This document shows positions 25,846 to 35,379 of a stretch of DNA of 64,000 nucleotides, piece after piece. The translations under genes and the position numbers were made by a program. The first letter of the stretch is position 1. Each line of letters opens with the position of its first letter. The notes below the pieces were generated by a model. That model was not told the DNA's origin, searched no databases, and worked only from the letters and a program-made list of their open reading frames with translations. The stretch covers positions 4,960,001 to 5,024,000 of the forward strand of contig OZ242287.1 of assembly GCA_965207495.1 (NCBI GenBank), in the 5' to 3' direction. The DNA comes from Bin5 sp965207495. Lineage in GTDB: Bacteria; Chloroflexota; Anaerolineae; Caldilineales; Caldilineaceae.

Positions 25846-27159
25846 ATGACAGCAGGGGGCATGGGATCACAGACAGACTCTGAAGGAAAAGTTGAGCTCT
25901 GGCAGCTCGCGCTTAAGCGAGGCATGAGCCGGCGTCGTTTCCTGCAGCTGCTGTCGGCTGGCGGGACTGCGGCTGTGCTGGCATCGTGTGCGGGACTGCC
26001 ACTGCCTACGGCTACACGGCCGGCCACCGAAGAGATCATTGCAGAAGCTCCCTTATTCACTAAGGACACGGCACCGTTCATCGATCTCGGTGGTGGGAGT
26101 CTGGAAGCCCGCCTGGAAAACATGCAGGGGTTGATTACGCCTAGCCGGTTCTTTTTTGTGCGTAACAACTCGGTCAGCCTGAAAGTAGACGCGGCGGATT
26201 GGCGGCTCTCGGTCGAGGGCGACGCGGTCGCCAATCGATTGGAACTGTCCTATGACGACATTTTGAGTCTGCCCAGCCGGACGTTCATCTCCTACCTGGA
26301 GTGCTCGGGCAACCATCGGGCCATGTTCGATCTGGTGAAGGGGCAGCCGGCGAAAGGGACGCAGTGGAAAACTGGGGCGGTCAGCAACGGCATATGGACG
26401 GGCGCGGCGATGCGGGAGGTGCTGGAGCGGGCGGGCATCACCGAGGAGGCGGTCAGCGTCCTTCTGGTTGGGCTGGACACGGGTTCGCCGGAAGAGGGCT
26501 TCCGGCGCGTCATGCCGGTTGAGAAGGCGATGGATCCGGATACACTGCTAGCCTATGCACTGAATGGCGAAACCCTGCCGAGAGATCACGGCTTCCCGTT
26601 GCGGGCGCTGGCGCCTGGATGGGTAGGGGCTGCCAGCATAAAGTGGCTGGGTCGAATCGTGGTCTCGTCTAAACAGCTCTGGACGCGTAACAACACGACC
26701 TCATACGCGTTGATCGGCGATGCGTATCCACCAGAAGGTGAAGCGCTGGGCAAGCCGTTGACAACGCAGACGGTGAAGAGCGCGCTGGCGCTGCCGTGGC
26801 AGGCTGAATTGGCGGCGGGGGAGCACCGCATATTTGGTTTCGCGCACTCGCCGAACGGGTCGATTGCGGAAGTGGAGTGGAGCGCTGATTCCGGGGAGAC
26901 TTGGAACGGTTCTACCCTGGAGGAGGCGCAGATTCAGCCGGAGTTCGAGCGTCTTGCGGAGGCTCCAGGCAGCAACGCATTCAGATATTCCTGGACGCGT
27001 TTCAGCTTCACATGGGATGCTCGGCCGGGAGAGTACACGATCATGACGCGGGCTACGGACGCCGCGGGCAATACGCAACCAGACGAGATACCTTTCAACG
27101 AGAAGGGGTATCTTTTCAACCAGCCGGTGCCCCATCCAGTTCGGGTGGCGGGAAACTGA
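25846..27159 (+). CDS. Sulfite-oxidase-like molybdopterin enzyme, Tat exported
   Basis: A 437-residue enzyme. Residues 28-34 are the twin-arginine motif SRRRFLQ, followed by a hydrophobic stretch ending in LASC (Cys 48), so it may be a Tat lipoprotein. The molybdopterin domain has the single Cys ligand in SYLECSGNHRAMF (Cys 153), plus DHGFPLRALAPGWVGAASIKWL, a family hallmark. The C-terminal Mo-co dimerisation domain is seen at VKSALALPW through RYSWTRFSFTWDARPGEY. It would oxidise sulfite or a related compound outside the cytoplasm. No heme domain or partner cytochrome gene is adjacent. ATG follows AGGAGG. Confidence 0.88.
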   Translation: MTAGGMGSQTDSEGKVELWQLALKRGMSRRRFLQLLSAGGTAAVLASCAGLPLPTATRPATEEIIAEAPLFTKDTAPFIDLGGGSLEARLENMQGLITPSRFFFVRNNSVSLKVDAADWRLSVEGDAVANRLELSYDDILSLPSRTFISYLECSGNHRAMFDLVKGQPAKGTQWKTGAVSNGIWTGAAMREVLERAGITEEAVSVLLVGLDTGSPEEGFRRVMPVEKAMDPDTLLAYALNGETLPRDHGFPLRALAPGWVGAASIKWLGRIVVSSKQLWTRNNTTSYALIGDAYPPEGEALGKPLTTQTVKSALALPWQAELAAGEHRIFGFAHSPNGSIAEVEWSADSGETWNGSTLEEAQIQPEFERLAEAPGSNAFRYSWTRFSFTWDARPGEYTIMTRATDAAGNTQPDEIPFNEKGYLFNQPVPHPVRVAGN

Positions 27160-27185
27160 CAAGATTGGCTTGGAATAGGCACGCT

Positions 27186-29057
27186 ATGATTGAGATCGCC
27201 GACCATACAAGAATTGTATCCGTCGCGGAGATGCAGCGCCTGGAGAAAGAGACCGATGCGGCCGGCCAGAGCTATGCGGCGATGATGGAGCAGGCGGGCA
27301 CGGCGCTGGCGGAAGCAGTTCAGGAGAACTTTGCTTTCGGTGCGGACAGGACGGTGCTGGTCCTGGCGGGGCCGGGCAATAACGGGGGCGACGGGCTTGT
27401 CTGCGCGCGGCATCTCAACGACGCCGGGTATCAGGTGAGGGTCTATCTTTGGAAGAGGGGCGTACCTCCGGCCAAGGAGGAGAAGGCCGGGGACAAGCGG
27501 CGGAAAAGCGGATCGCGCAAGAAGGCGGCGCCGCCGGAGGACTACGAGGGCCATTTGGGCAAATTGCTTGAACGAAATGTGCCCGTTCACAACGCGGAGG
27601 AAGACGTGGACGCGGTGCAGTTGCGGGCATGGCTGGAGGTAGCTGATGTCGTTGTTGACGCGTTATTGGGTACGGGCGCCAACCGGCCCATTGAGGGTGA
27701 GCTGGCAGGCATCTTGCAACAGGTGGCGGAGGTGCGCAGCAGCCGGCCAGGGTCCGAGAGAACGGCAGCTGGGGGAAACGGCTCTGTGGCTGCGACTGAG
27801 GCGGACGGCCCGGAAAAACAGTCGCCACTGGCTATCGTCGCGGTCGATGTGCCCAGCGGTCTGAATGCGGACAGCGGAGCGCTCGACCCGGTAACGGTTG
27901 CTGCCGATATGACGGTTACTTTTGGTTGCGCGAAGGCAGGACAGTTCCAGTTTCCGGGCGCGGCTGTGCTCGGCGAGCTGGTGGTGGCGGACATTGGTAT
28001 TCCCTCCGAGCTTGCCGCCGAGGCGCGGACGTTTTTCCTGACACCGGAGCAGGTGGGCGGCCTGCTGCCCACACGCAGCCCCAACAGTCACAAAGGTGTA
28101 TTTGGCAAGGCGATGGCGGTTGTCGGCAGCGTAAACTACCCGGGGGCGGCGTATCTCAGTTGCGCGGCGATGGGGCGTGTGGGAGCGGGGCTGGTAACTG
28201 GCGCGATCCCGCAGCCGGTGTGGGTGCCGGTGTCGTCGGCCCTGCCCGAACCGACGTGGATTCTTCTCAGCCACGATCTGGGGGTGGTGAACGAAGCTGC
28301 GGCCGCCAATGTCACGGCACAGCTGGGGGAATATGATGCCCTGCTCATCGGCTGCGGGCTGGGTCAGGAAGGCGCCACGCGGGCCTTTATGGAGCGGCTG
28401 CTGCGCAAGAATCACAGGCGGCGCCCATCGGCATTGCCGGGCGCGTTTGCTCCATCTGACAGCCAGGCCGATGGGGACGAACAGCAGGCATCTGACCCGG
28501 ATTCACCAGTCGATTCTCCATTTGGAACGATCCGACGCCGGGATCAGCTGCCGGCTGAGTCGCCAGCCCTGCCGCCTACTGTGATCGACGCGGACGGCCT
28601 CAACCTTCTGGCTCAGCTGGAGGACTGGCCGGCGCTTCTGCCGGCCGACTGTGTGCTGACTCCTCACCCGAGAGAGATGGCCCGTCTGTGCGGGCTGGCG
28701 TCGGCGCAGGAGGTAATCGACAATCGATGGGAGCTGGCGCGTGAGCGGGCTGCGGCATGGCAGGCGGTCGTCCTGCTCAAAGGGCCCTATACGGTTATTG
28801 CCCGGCCGGAGGGGGAGTTGGCGGTGCTGCCGGTGGCCACGGCTGCGCTGGCTACTGCGGGGACGGGGGACATTCTGGCCGGTGCCATCGCTGGTTTTAT
28901 GGCACAGGGCTTGTCGTCTTTCCACGCCGCGTGTTTGGGGGCCTGGGTCCACGGTCGGGCCGGCGAGCTGTGCGAACAGAGGATAGGAAGCGCGGGTGTC
29001 GTCGCCTCGGATCTTCTTACGCTTCTGCCTGCGGCGATGAACGAGTTGCGGGATTAG
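27186..29057 (+). CDS. nnr: Bifunctional NAD(P)HX epimerase/dehydratase
   Basis: Repairs hydrated NAD(P)H. Residues 1 to about 275 are the epimerase (YjeF_N) domain: VLVLAGPGNNGGDGLV at 57-72, VDALLGTGA and VAVDVPSGLNADSG. Residues from about 295 are the ADP/ATP-dependent dehydratase: SHKGVFGKAMAVVGS at about 300, GAAYLSCAAMGRVGAGLVT, VIDADGLNLL, LTPHPREMARL and TAGTGDILAGAIAGF at about 558. The protein has 623 residues, against about 500 for the family, because three hydrophilic low-complexity inserts interrupt surface loops: a Lys-rich one near 97-115, a Gly/Ser/Glu one near 185-210 and an Asp/Pro/Ser one near 410-455. All catalytic segments remain intact. Confidence 0.92.
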   Translation: MIEIADHTRIVSVAEMQRLEKETDAAGQSYAAMMEQAGTALAEAVQENFAFGADRTVLVLAGPGNNGGDGLVCARHLNDAGYQVRVYLWKRGVPPAKEEKAGDKRRKSGSRKKAAPPEDYEGHLGKLLERNVPVHNAEEDVDAVQLRAWLEVADVVVDALLGTGANRPIEGELAGILQQVAEVRSSRPGSERTAAGGNGSVAATEADGPEKQSPLAIVAVDVPSGLNADSGALDPVTVAADMTVTFGCAKAGQFQFPGAAVLGELVVADIGIPSELAAEARTFFLTPEQVGGLLPTRSPNSHKGVFGKAMAVVGSVNYPGAAYLSCAAMGRVGAGLVTGAIPQPVWVPVSSALPEPTWILLSHDLGVVNEAAAANVTAQLGEYDALLIGCGLGQEGATRAFMERLLRKNHRRRPSALPGAFAPSDSQADGDEQQASDPDSPVDSPFGTIRRRDQLPAESPALPPTVIDADGLNLLAQLEDWPALLPADCVLTPHPREMARLCGLASAQEVIDNRWELARERAAAWQAVVLLKGPYTVIARPEGELAVLPVATAALATAGTGDILAGAIAGFMAQGLSSFHAACLGAWVHGRAGELCEQRIGSAGVVASDLLTLLPAAMNELRD

Positions 29058-29075
29058 GGGATATGGCAGGAGGGA

Positions 29076-29756
29076 CTAGGCGGCGGGTTTGCCGGCCTCC
29101 CAGGCTTGACGCAAGGCGCGTGCCCGCATGATCAGGTCAGCCATTGTCTGGTCCGAGCCTGTGACGAGGGCGCTGCCAACACCGAGTGCGGCGGCGCCTG
29201 CGGCAGCCCATTCGGCGGCGTTTTCGGGACTTATGCCGCCGGTGGGCACGAACTGGATATCATCGAGCGGCGCGCGCAGGGCTTTGAGGTAGGCAGGGCC
29301 ACCGAGATTGGCGGGAAAGAGTTTCAGCAGTGGGGAGCCAGCTGCGTGGGCTGTCTCGGCTTCGGTGGCGGTATAGACGCCGGGAATGTGTAGAATATCG
29401 GCCTTGCGGGCCTGCGCGACCACGGCTGGATTCAGCCCTGGCGCGACGGAGAACTGCGCGCCGGCGGCGACGGCCGCGTTGAACTGATCCACTGTACGCA
29501 CGGTGCCGGCCCCGATGTTCATATTTGGGCCGAAGCGCTCGCGCAACATCCGGATAAGCTCGAGGGCGCCGGGCGTGTTCAACGTCACCTCCATCACAAG
29601 CACGGGGGCGGCCAGGAGTGCGTCGCCGATTTCCAGGACTTTGCGGGCGGGAAAGTCTCCACGCACGATAGCGACGATGCCGTCGTCCCGCACTCTGCGC
29701 ACCATCTCTTCGGTTGCGTAGATCACGTTCGCGCTCACTGTTGCCAGCGCCAGCAC
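29076..29756 (-). CDS. eda: KDPG/KHG aldolase family protein
   Basis: A 226-residue class I aldolase of the Entner-Doudoroff type. It splits 2-keto-3-deoxy-6-phosphogluconate or 4-hydroxy-2-oxoglutarate. Seen: IVAIVRGD near residue 30, the general base Glu 56 in MEVTLNTPGA, GAGTV at 82-86, SVAPGLNP, the Schiff-base Lys 145 in LLKLFPAN, and FVPTGGISPEN. GTG 29756 is chosen because GGAGG lies about 10 bases upstream. It is convergent with nnr and divergent from plsX. No dehydratase (edd) or other sugar-acid gene is nearby, so the physiological substrate is uncertain. Confidence 0.87.
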   Translation of the reverse strand: MLALATVSANVIYATEEMVRRVRDDGIVAIVRGDFPARKVLEIGDALLAAPVLVMEVTLNTPGALELIRMLRERFGPNMNIGAGTVRTVDQFNAAVAAGAQFSVAPGLNPAVVAQARKADILHIPGVYTATEAETAHAAGSPLLKLFPANLGGPAYLKALRAPLDDIQFVPTGGISPENAAEWAAAGAAALGVGSALVTGSDQTMADLIMRARALRQAWEAGKPAA

Positions 29757-29880
29757 ATATGCAGCCCCTCCTTAGGAGTCGAAGCGATTTCGACATCTTT
29801 GGCATTTCGGGCGATTTCTCAAATGCTCCGAACCTATAGTAGTATACCATTGATCATAATGCCGATTGGAGGAAGTTTGC

Positions 29881-30909
29881 ATGAATATTGCCCTTGACGT
29901 CATGGGCGGAGATAATGCACCGCGCGAAATTGTAACCGGTGCGATATTGGCTGCTCGACAGTACGACGTTACTGTTTCGCTGGTCGGGCACCCAGACGTC
30001 ATTGACCGGGAGTTGGCGAGGCATCCGACTCACAGGCTGAATCTGCCGATCGTGCCTGCCTATGAAGTTATCGAGATGTCGGATAAGCCGGTGAAGGCGG
30101 TACGCACCAAGAAGAACAGTTCGATGGTGGTTGCCTGCAAGCTGGTTAAGGAAGGCAAAGCGGATGCCTTTGTGACGGCGGGGAACACAGGCGGCGCGCT
30201 GGCCGCGGGCATTCTGCACTTTGGTCGGATGCAGAGCATTCTGCGTCCGGCGTTGATCGTTCCCTTTCCCACTTTGCGGGGATTCTGCCTGATCCTGGAT
30301 GTGGGGGCCAATACGGACGTCAAGCCGGAGCAGCTGCAGCAGTTCGGCGTGATGGGCAGCGTCTATTCGCGGCGCATCATGGGCGTGCGTAATCCGAGCG
30401 TTCGCATTCTGAGCAATGGTGAAGAGGAAGGCAAAGGCAATCAGCTTGTTCTGGAGGCGACCGAACTTCTGGAGCAGACGCCAGGCATCCGGTTCATGGG
30501 CAACATCGAGGCGCGGGACGTGACAAGCGGCATTGCGGATGTGGTGGTCACGGACGGCTTTACGGGCAATGTTTTCATGAAGGGCGCGGAGGGCATTGTC
30601 AAGTTACTTCAAGGCGTCCTGTTAGATGAGATTACAGCCGGGCCGATCAGCAGTATAGGCGGTTTGCTGGTTCGCTCTGCGCTGCGCAGGATGGCGCGCA
30701 GGTTGGATGACAGTGAATTTGGGGGGGCGGTGCTGCTGGGCCTTTCCAATCTGATGGTTGTCGGGCACGGTAGAAGCAACGCCAATGCCATCCGCCACAC
30801 GATTCGCAATGCGAAGCAGTTAATCGATTCGCGACTGGTTGAGGAGATTCAGTCGGGCGTCAGCGAAGTTATCGACAACCCCGATGAGGTAGTCGCCCTT
30901 CAGCGGTAG
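29881..30909 (+). CDS. plsX: Phosphate acyltransferase PlsX
   Basis: PlsX converts acyl-ACP to acyl-phosphate for phospholipid synthesis with PlsY at the inner membrane face. Family segments: NIALDVMGGDNAP at the start, SMVVACKLVKEGKADAFVTA then GNTGGALAAG, LDVGANTDVKP, NPSVRILSNGEEEGKGN and VVTDGFTGNVFMKGAEG. The 342-residue length is normal. ATG 29881 follows GGAGG at 8 bases. In many bacteria plsX neighbours rpmF or fabH; neither is here. A membrane protein gene follows 29 bases later, probably in the same transcript. Confidence 0.95.
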   Translation: MNIALDVMGGDNAPREIVTGAILAARQYDVTVSLVGHPDVIDRELARHPTHRLNLPIVPAYEVIEMSDKPVKAVRTKKNSSMVVACKLVKEGKADAFVTAGNTGGALAAGILHFGRMQSILRPALIVPFPTLRGFCLILDVGANTDVKPEQLQQFGVMGSVYSRRIMGVRNPSVRILSNGEEEGKGNQLVLEATELLEQTPGIRFMGNIEARDVTSGIADVVVTDGFTGNVFMKGAEGIVKLLQGVLLDEITAGPISSIGGLLVRSALRRMARRLDDSEFGGAVLLGLSNLMVVGHGRSNANAIRHTIRNAKQLIDSRLVEEIQSGVSEVIDNPDEVVALQR

Positions 30910-30938
30910 CCAGCCCAAACACCGAAGAATTCAACTCC

Positions 30939-31736
30939 ATGAAAGTTTACCGCAATCTGCCGGCGATAAAGGCAAGAGAACAGCGTGGGCGACGAATTGC
31001 CCTGGGGGGATTGGCGATCCTGTTTGTCGGCCTTCTCGCCAGTTTTACGCCGAACTGGTTTCCACCGGACGAACCGGCGGCCAACGCTCTGACCGGCTTT
31101 ATACAGCGATACTGGACGGTGGTCAGCTTTGGCGCGCTGGCGGTGGGTTTTATCGCATCCAATGTAGGGAGCTACTACATTAACCGTTTTGCTCCCCGCC
31201 GCTGGCCGGGCAGCAAACGAGTCGCGCGGCCTGATGAGTTAATTGAGAGCGGCTTGAAAGGGTTTGACGACAAGTACTCGCTCTTTCTGTGGGGCCTGGA
31301 AGAAGTGCCGTACGTATTGGTCGGGCCGTCGGGCGTTCGGGTATTCCTTGTACGCAGCGACAAAGGGACTGTGACCGTAAGCGGAGACACATGGCGGGAA
31401 CGGTTCAGCCTGGGCCGATTGCTCACGTTTCTCAACCGGGAGGGACTGGGCAACCCCACACGTGAGATCGAGGAGACCGAGCGGAAGATGCGGGAGATGC
31501 TACAAGAGGGAGAGTCCAGCGGTGAATTGGCGGTAAACGCTGCCGACATTCCGATTGAGAGCGCGGCGGTCTTCATTAATCCGGCGATGCAACTGGATCT
31601 AGAGAACCCTTCGATGCCGGTGTTGCGGGGGGATCAGTTGAAGAAGTATGTGCGCACAAAGAAGGACCAACAGTTAGATGGTGGCGAAGTGCGTGCTGTG
31701 ACCGAATACCTTCTCAGTGTCAGCGCGCTGGCGTAA
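30939..31736 (+). CDS. Membrane protein with NERD-like domain
   Basis: A 265-residue protein with two transmembrane helices at about 24-42 and 64-86, then a cytosolic domain. That domain has PYVLVGPSGVRVFLVRSDKG and VSGDTWRERFSL, then AAVFINPAMQLDLENPSMPV and LKKYVRTKK, an order that resembles the NERD (nuclease-related) domain. The nuclease Glu-x-Lys pattern is not clear, so it may be inactive. It follows plsX on the same strand and converges with radC. Confidence 0.5.
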   Translation: MKVYRNLPAIKAREQRGRRIALGGLAILFVGLLASFTPNWFPPDEPAANALTGFIQRYWTVVSFGALAVGFIASNVGSYYINRFAPRRWPGSKRVARPDELIESGLKGFDDKYSLFLWGLEEVPYVLVGPSGVRVFLVRSDKGTVTVSGDTWRERFSLGRLLTFLNREGLGNPTREIEETERKMREMLQEGESSGELAVNAADIPIESAAVFINPAMQLDLENPSMPVLRGDQLKKYVRTKKDQQLDGGEVRAVTEYLLSVSALA

Positions 31737-31751
31737 CGGCGGCGCTTCGTA

Positions 31752-32516
31752 TCAGTCGAACCCCAACCTTCTTTCCTTCAGACTAACATATTTATCGCGG
31801 GTGATGATCAGATGATCGAGAACATCGATCTGCAGCAGCTTGCCCGCGGCGACGATCTGCTTAGTCACCTGCACATCTTCGGGGCTGGGCGTCGGGTCGC
31901 CGCTGGGATGGTTGTGGACGACGATAAGTGATGCGCTGTTGGCGCGCACGGCCTCGGTGAAGATTTCACCTACACGAATTACGGCGGCGTTCAGGCTGCC
32001 GGAATAGACAACGGGGGTACGCTGGACATGGTTTTTCGTGTCCAGTAGCACGACCCGCACCTGTTCCCGCTCCAGCATTCCCATTTCCAACATCAGAAGA
32101 TTGGCCACATCGGTGGGACTCTGGATCTTGTCGCGCTCCTGGGGCGCGGCGAGCAGAAGCCGGCGTCCCAACTCGAGAGCGGCTTTGATCTGCGTGACCT
32201 TGGCCTTACCGACGCCGTGGGCCCTTGTCAGCTCCTCGAAACTGGCGCGGGCCAGACCGGGCAGGCCGTTGAATTCGGTCAGAAGCCGCTCGGACTGGCG
32301 GATGACGTTTTCGCCCCGGCCCCCTGTGCGCAGCACGATTGCGAGGAGTTCAGCCGCGCTGAGGGCGCCGGCGCCGGCATACTCCAGCCTTTCTCTGGGG
32401 CGAAGATCCTCCGGCATCTCTTGGATTGTGTAGTCTGTGCGCGTTTGGGGAGCGGGATCGTCGCGGTTGGGATAGTCGTTTTGAAGCGAATCGATGGCGG
32501 GGGGGATACTGTCCAT
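31752..32516 (-). CDS. radC: RadC family JAB-domain protein
   Basis: A 254-residue protein. After a 35-residue polar start comes a helix-hairpin-helix region (LRPRERLEYAGAGALSAAEL, then LTRAHGVGKAKVTQIKAALE), followed by the JAMM metalloprotease-like domain with HNHPSGDPTPSPED at 201-214 (His 201, His 203, Asp 214). The upstream Glu of the JAMM set is in GEIFTEAV. RadC was once linked to DNA repair, but its biochemical role is unsettled. The gene stands alone, converging with the NERD-like gene. Confidence 0.9.
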   Translation of the reverse strand: MDSIPPAIDSLQNDYPNRDDPAPQTRTDYTIQEMPEDLRPRERLEYAGAGALSAAELLAIVLRTGGRGENVIRQSERLLTEFNGLPGLARASFEELTRAHGVGKAKVTQIKAALELGRRLLLAAPQERDKIQSPTDVANLLMLEMGMLEREQVRVVLLDTKNHVQRTPVVYSGSLNAAVIRVGEIFTEAVRANSASLIVVHNHPSGDPTPSPEDVQVTKQIVAAGKLLQIDVLDHLIITRDKYVSLKERRLGFD

Positions 32517-32678
32517 TCGTTAGCTCTGTCCAGGTATGAATTTGTGTCGATGCGGATGAACCGAAGGCATTGGTTCACCTGCGGATTCATTGTTGCAACT
32601 TACAGTTAAGCTAAAACTGAACGCACCCAGGAGCGGGTCGGCGGCGGCGGCCGTTTAGCAATTGGGGACGCCTTTGGC

Positions 32679-33833
32679 TCAGCGAATGATACGAGTTGCT
32701 GAAAAGGGGGCCAGATCCCAGGCGATATCTTGACCTAGTGCTTGCTCGACCACCAGCTTTGCGCTGTATGGGCCGAGGGTAAGACCTGTGGGCCCGTGGC
32801 CGGTTGCAAGGAATACACCTTTCACTCCTGGAATGGATCCCAGCAGAGGCAGATGATCGGTGGTATAGGGCCGCAGGCCGACGCGAATTTCATGGATGGC
32901 GGCGTTGTGCAGGCCAGGGGCGAGGCGCAGGGCCTCACGCAGGACTTCCTGGACGCCGTCAACTGTTGCGTGGGGCGCGAAGCCGCTACCAGTCTCGCGC
33001 GTGGCGCCGACGACGACGCGACCGTCAGGCCAAGGCACCTGGTAGTAACCGCTGCATCCATTCACAATGGACCAGGCGCCGCTGTCCTGCCCCGGCAGCT
33101 GCAGGTGGATGATCTGGCCTCGCTGGGGGGCAACGGGAATCTGGACGTCGAGCTGGCTGCCGAAATCATCTGACCAGGCGCCGCCGGCGATGAGGACTGC
33201 GCCGGCCGTATAGTCATCGCCTGCGGCTGTGCGGACGCCGAGTACCTGACCGTCTTCAAGCAGCAGTGCCGACACGTCGGCATCGACTGTCTGGACGCCG
33301 TGACTGCGGAGGCCGTGCTCGATAGCGGCGGTCATCAGGCGGCCGTCGACCCGGCGAGCGACAGGCTGGAGCAGGACTGCGCTGGCGTCGGCCAGCAGGG
33401 GGTAGTAGGCGTCACGGGCCTCTATGGAGGAGATGCGTCGTATGCTCTCTGTGGCGGGCGGGCGACGCTCGTCCTGACGGGCGTAGATTTCCTGCTCCAT
33501 TTCAGCCAGGGCGGCCGCTTCGTCCTCATCAAGCGCGACGGTCAACTTGGAGCAGCGACTGTATGCTTGGGAAAGTTCTTCGTCAGGCACGCCGGCGGCG
33601 GCGAGTTCTTCAATCAGGACGGCATAGTAGTCGACCGCATCGAGAGCGAAGTCGTACCAGAGGCGTCCGTCGCGGGTACTGCTCTCGGGCGCGAGGATGC
33701 CTGCGCCGGCGTCGGTGGCGCGGCCTATGTCACGCCGGTCGCAGAGCAGCGTCCGGGCGCCCAGCTGACCGGCGCGATAGGCGGCGGCCGCGCCTACGAT
33801 CCCGCCGCCGACAGTGATCAGGTCGAAATCCAT
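32679..33833 (-). CDS. FAD-dependent glycine oxidase/D-amino-acid dehydrogenase-like flavoprotein
   Basis: A 384-residue DAO-family enzyme. The N-terminal Rossmann FAD site is DLITVGGGIVGAAAAYRAGQ, followed by DAGAGILAPESS, which resembles ThiO glycine oxidases. Further landmarks are IAGGAWSDDFG, PQRGQIIHLQLPG, VVVGATRETGSGF, and a C-terminal VGLRPYTTDHLPLLGSIPG then ATGHGPTGLTLGP. GGAGGA sits 6 bases before the ATG. No thiamine genes are nearby, so a role in amino-acid oxidation is as likely as a role in thiazole synthesis. The upstream sugar dehydrogenase ends 94 bases away on the same strand. Confidence 0.8.
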   Translation of the reverse strand: MDFDLITVGGGIVGAAAAYRAGQLGARTLLCDRRDIGRATDAGAGILAPESSTRDGRLWYDFALDAVDYYAVLIEELAAAGVPDEELSQAYSRCSKLTVALDEDEAAALAEMEQEIYARQDERRPPATESIRRISSIEARDAYYPLLADASAVLLQPVARRVDGRLMTAAIEHGLRSHGVQTVDADVSALLLEDGQVLGVRTAAGDDYTAGAVLIAGGAWSDDFGSQLDVQIPVAPQRGQIIHLQLPGQDSGAWSIVNGCSGYYQVPWPDGRVVVGATRETGSGFAPHATVDGVQEVLREALRLAPGLHNAAIHEIRVGLRPYTTDHLPLLGSIPGVKGVFLATGHGPTGLTLGPYSAKLVVEQALGQDIAWDLAPFSATRIIR

Positions 33834-33927
33834 GGTAGGTCCTCCAGGTCGTGCTGTGTTGTCAGAAGGCTGATCGGAAGGATTTCAATCGACGTGCGCA
33901 TGCGTTCTCGTCTTCAACCCAGTTGCT

Positions 33928-35235
33928 TCAGTTCTGGCCTGCAGCCTGAATCTGATAGATTGTGCCTCTGTAATCGACGAGGTAGAGATTGCCGGCCTCG
34001 TCTTCACCGAAGCTGCTCACGCTGTGGGCGCTGTCCAGGAGCAGCTCGGACTCCCACACGCCGCCCACTTGCTTAAGGCCCCAGATATTGCCGGTGACAT
34101 AGTCGGCGAAAAAGTATATGCCCTGCAGGGCGGGGTGGTCCTGCCCTCGGTAGACATACCCGCCGGTAATGGACAGACCGCTGATGCGGTCGTACTCGGC
34201 GACCGGCATGGTCAGACCGGCTGTGGGACAGCCGGAAGAGGGATTGAAGCAGTGAAGACCTTCCATGATGCGCCAGCCGTAGTTTTCGCCGCCGGGGCTG
34301 TCGGCGGATTGGAAGTTCACTTCTTCCCAGGCATTCTGGCCTACGTCAGCGATGTAGAGGTCGCCGGTCTCGCTGTCGAAGGAGAAGCGCCAGGGGTTGC
34401 GCAGTCCGTAGGCCCAGATTTCGTCGAGGAAGTTGTCGTTGCCGACGAAAGGGTTGTCCTCAGGGATGGCGTAGGGCGCTTCGGCAGCGGCAGAGACGTC
34501 GATGCGCAGGAGTTTGCCGAGGAGAGTCTGGCCCTTCTGCCCGTTATCCTGTGGATCGCCGCCGCTGCCGCCATCACCGGTCCCGATCCACAGGTAGCCG
34601 TCGGGGCCGAATGCGATCTGGCCGCCGTTGTGATTGCGCCAGGGCTGGTGGAACTCCATTAAGATCTCTTCGGTATCGGGATCGACCTGGTGGGCGTCAG
34701 GAAGGAGGCGGAAGCTTGAGACGCGGGTATGCAGTCTACCGGGGTCGGTGGTCGTGTAGTTGACGTACAGGGTTCGGCTGCTGGAAAAGTCGGCGGGGAA
34801 GGCGATGCCAAGCAGCCCCATTTCCCCGCAACAGGTGACCCGGTCGCGAATGTCCATGAAAGGGGACTCGCTCTGGGAGCCATCGGTGAACTCCTGGACC
34901 AACCCCATCTGCTCGACAACATAGACGCGGCCGGAGCCATCGCGGGCGTGGGCGAAGTCGACGGGATTTCTCAGTCCGGACAGGGATTCGACGAGGACAA
35001 TTTCCGGCCAAACGGGCACCGGTTGGGAGTCGGCCTCGGGGACTGGGGTGCTGGTTTGTGCGGCGGCGGCTGTCGGGGTTTCGGCCGGCGCTGGGTCCGG
35101 CACCGGAGTGGAGGTGGACGCGGCAACGCCGTCCGTTGCGGGCTGCTGGGAACTGGGAGGAGAGCCCGGAGTACATGCGGCGAACACAACTGCGCAGATC
35201 AGTGCGCAAATTCTACAGTAGGCTTTGATCCTCAT
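33928..35235 (-). CDS. PQQ-type sugar dehydrogenase-like lipoprotein
   Basis: A 435-residue exported protein. A signal peptide ends in a lipobox (VFAAC, Cys 20), followed by a Pro/Thr/Ser/Ala-rich linker of about 50 residues. The rest is the six-blade glucose/sorbosone dehydrogenase propeller: LRNPVDFAHARDGSGRVYVV, GLLGIAFPADF, WRNHNGGQIAFGPDGYLWIG, TGDGGSGGDPQDNGQ, WAYGLRNPWRFSFD, DVGQNAWEEVN and FFADYVTGNIWGL. These are hallmarks of Asd/YliI-type soluble aldose dehydrogenases that use PQQ, although PQQ binding cannot be proven here. GAGGA lies 6 bases before the ATG. Long repeats separate it from the next gene upstream. Confidence 0.87.
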   Translation of the reverse strand: MRIKAYCRICALICAVVFAACTPGSPPSSQQPATDGVAASTSTPVPDPAPAETPTAAAAQTSTPVPEADSQPVPVWPEIVLVESLSGLRNPVDFAHARDGSGRVYVVEQMGLVQEFTDGSQSESPFMDIRDRVTCCGEMGLLGIAFPADFSSSRTLYVNYTTTDPGRLHTRVSSFRLLPDAHQVDPDTEEILMEFHQPWRNHNGGQIAFGPDGYLWIGTGDGGSGGDPQDNGQKGQTLLGKLLRIDVSAAAEAPYAIPEDNPFVGNDNFLDEIWAYGLRNPWRFSFDSETGDLYIADVGQNAWEEVNFQSADSPGGENYGWRIMEGLHCFNPSSGCPTAGLTMPVAEYDRISGLSITGGYVYRGQDHPALQGIYFFADYVTGNIWGLKQVGGVWESELLLDSAHSVSSFGEDEAGNLYLVDYRGTIYQIQAAGQN

Positions 35236-35379
35236 TATTGTTCCTCTTTCAGTTCGCGATCGCGGCGGATTCGCGGCAGCGCGGTGGCGGCAGGACAGCG
35301 ACCAGGTGCAGAGAATCCATCCTACCAGTAGAGTTGTCTGTCAGTCCAGTTTGGAAGTTCATCGGGTGCATCCCAGATT

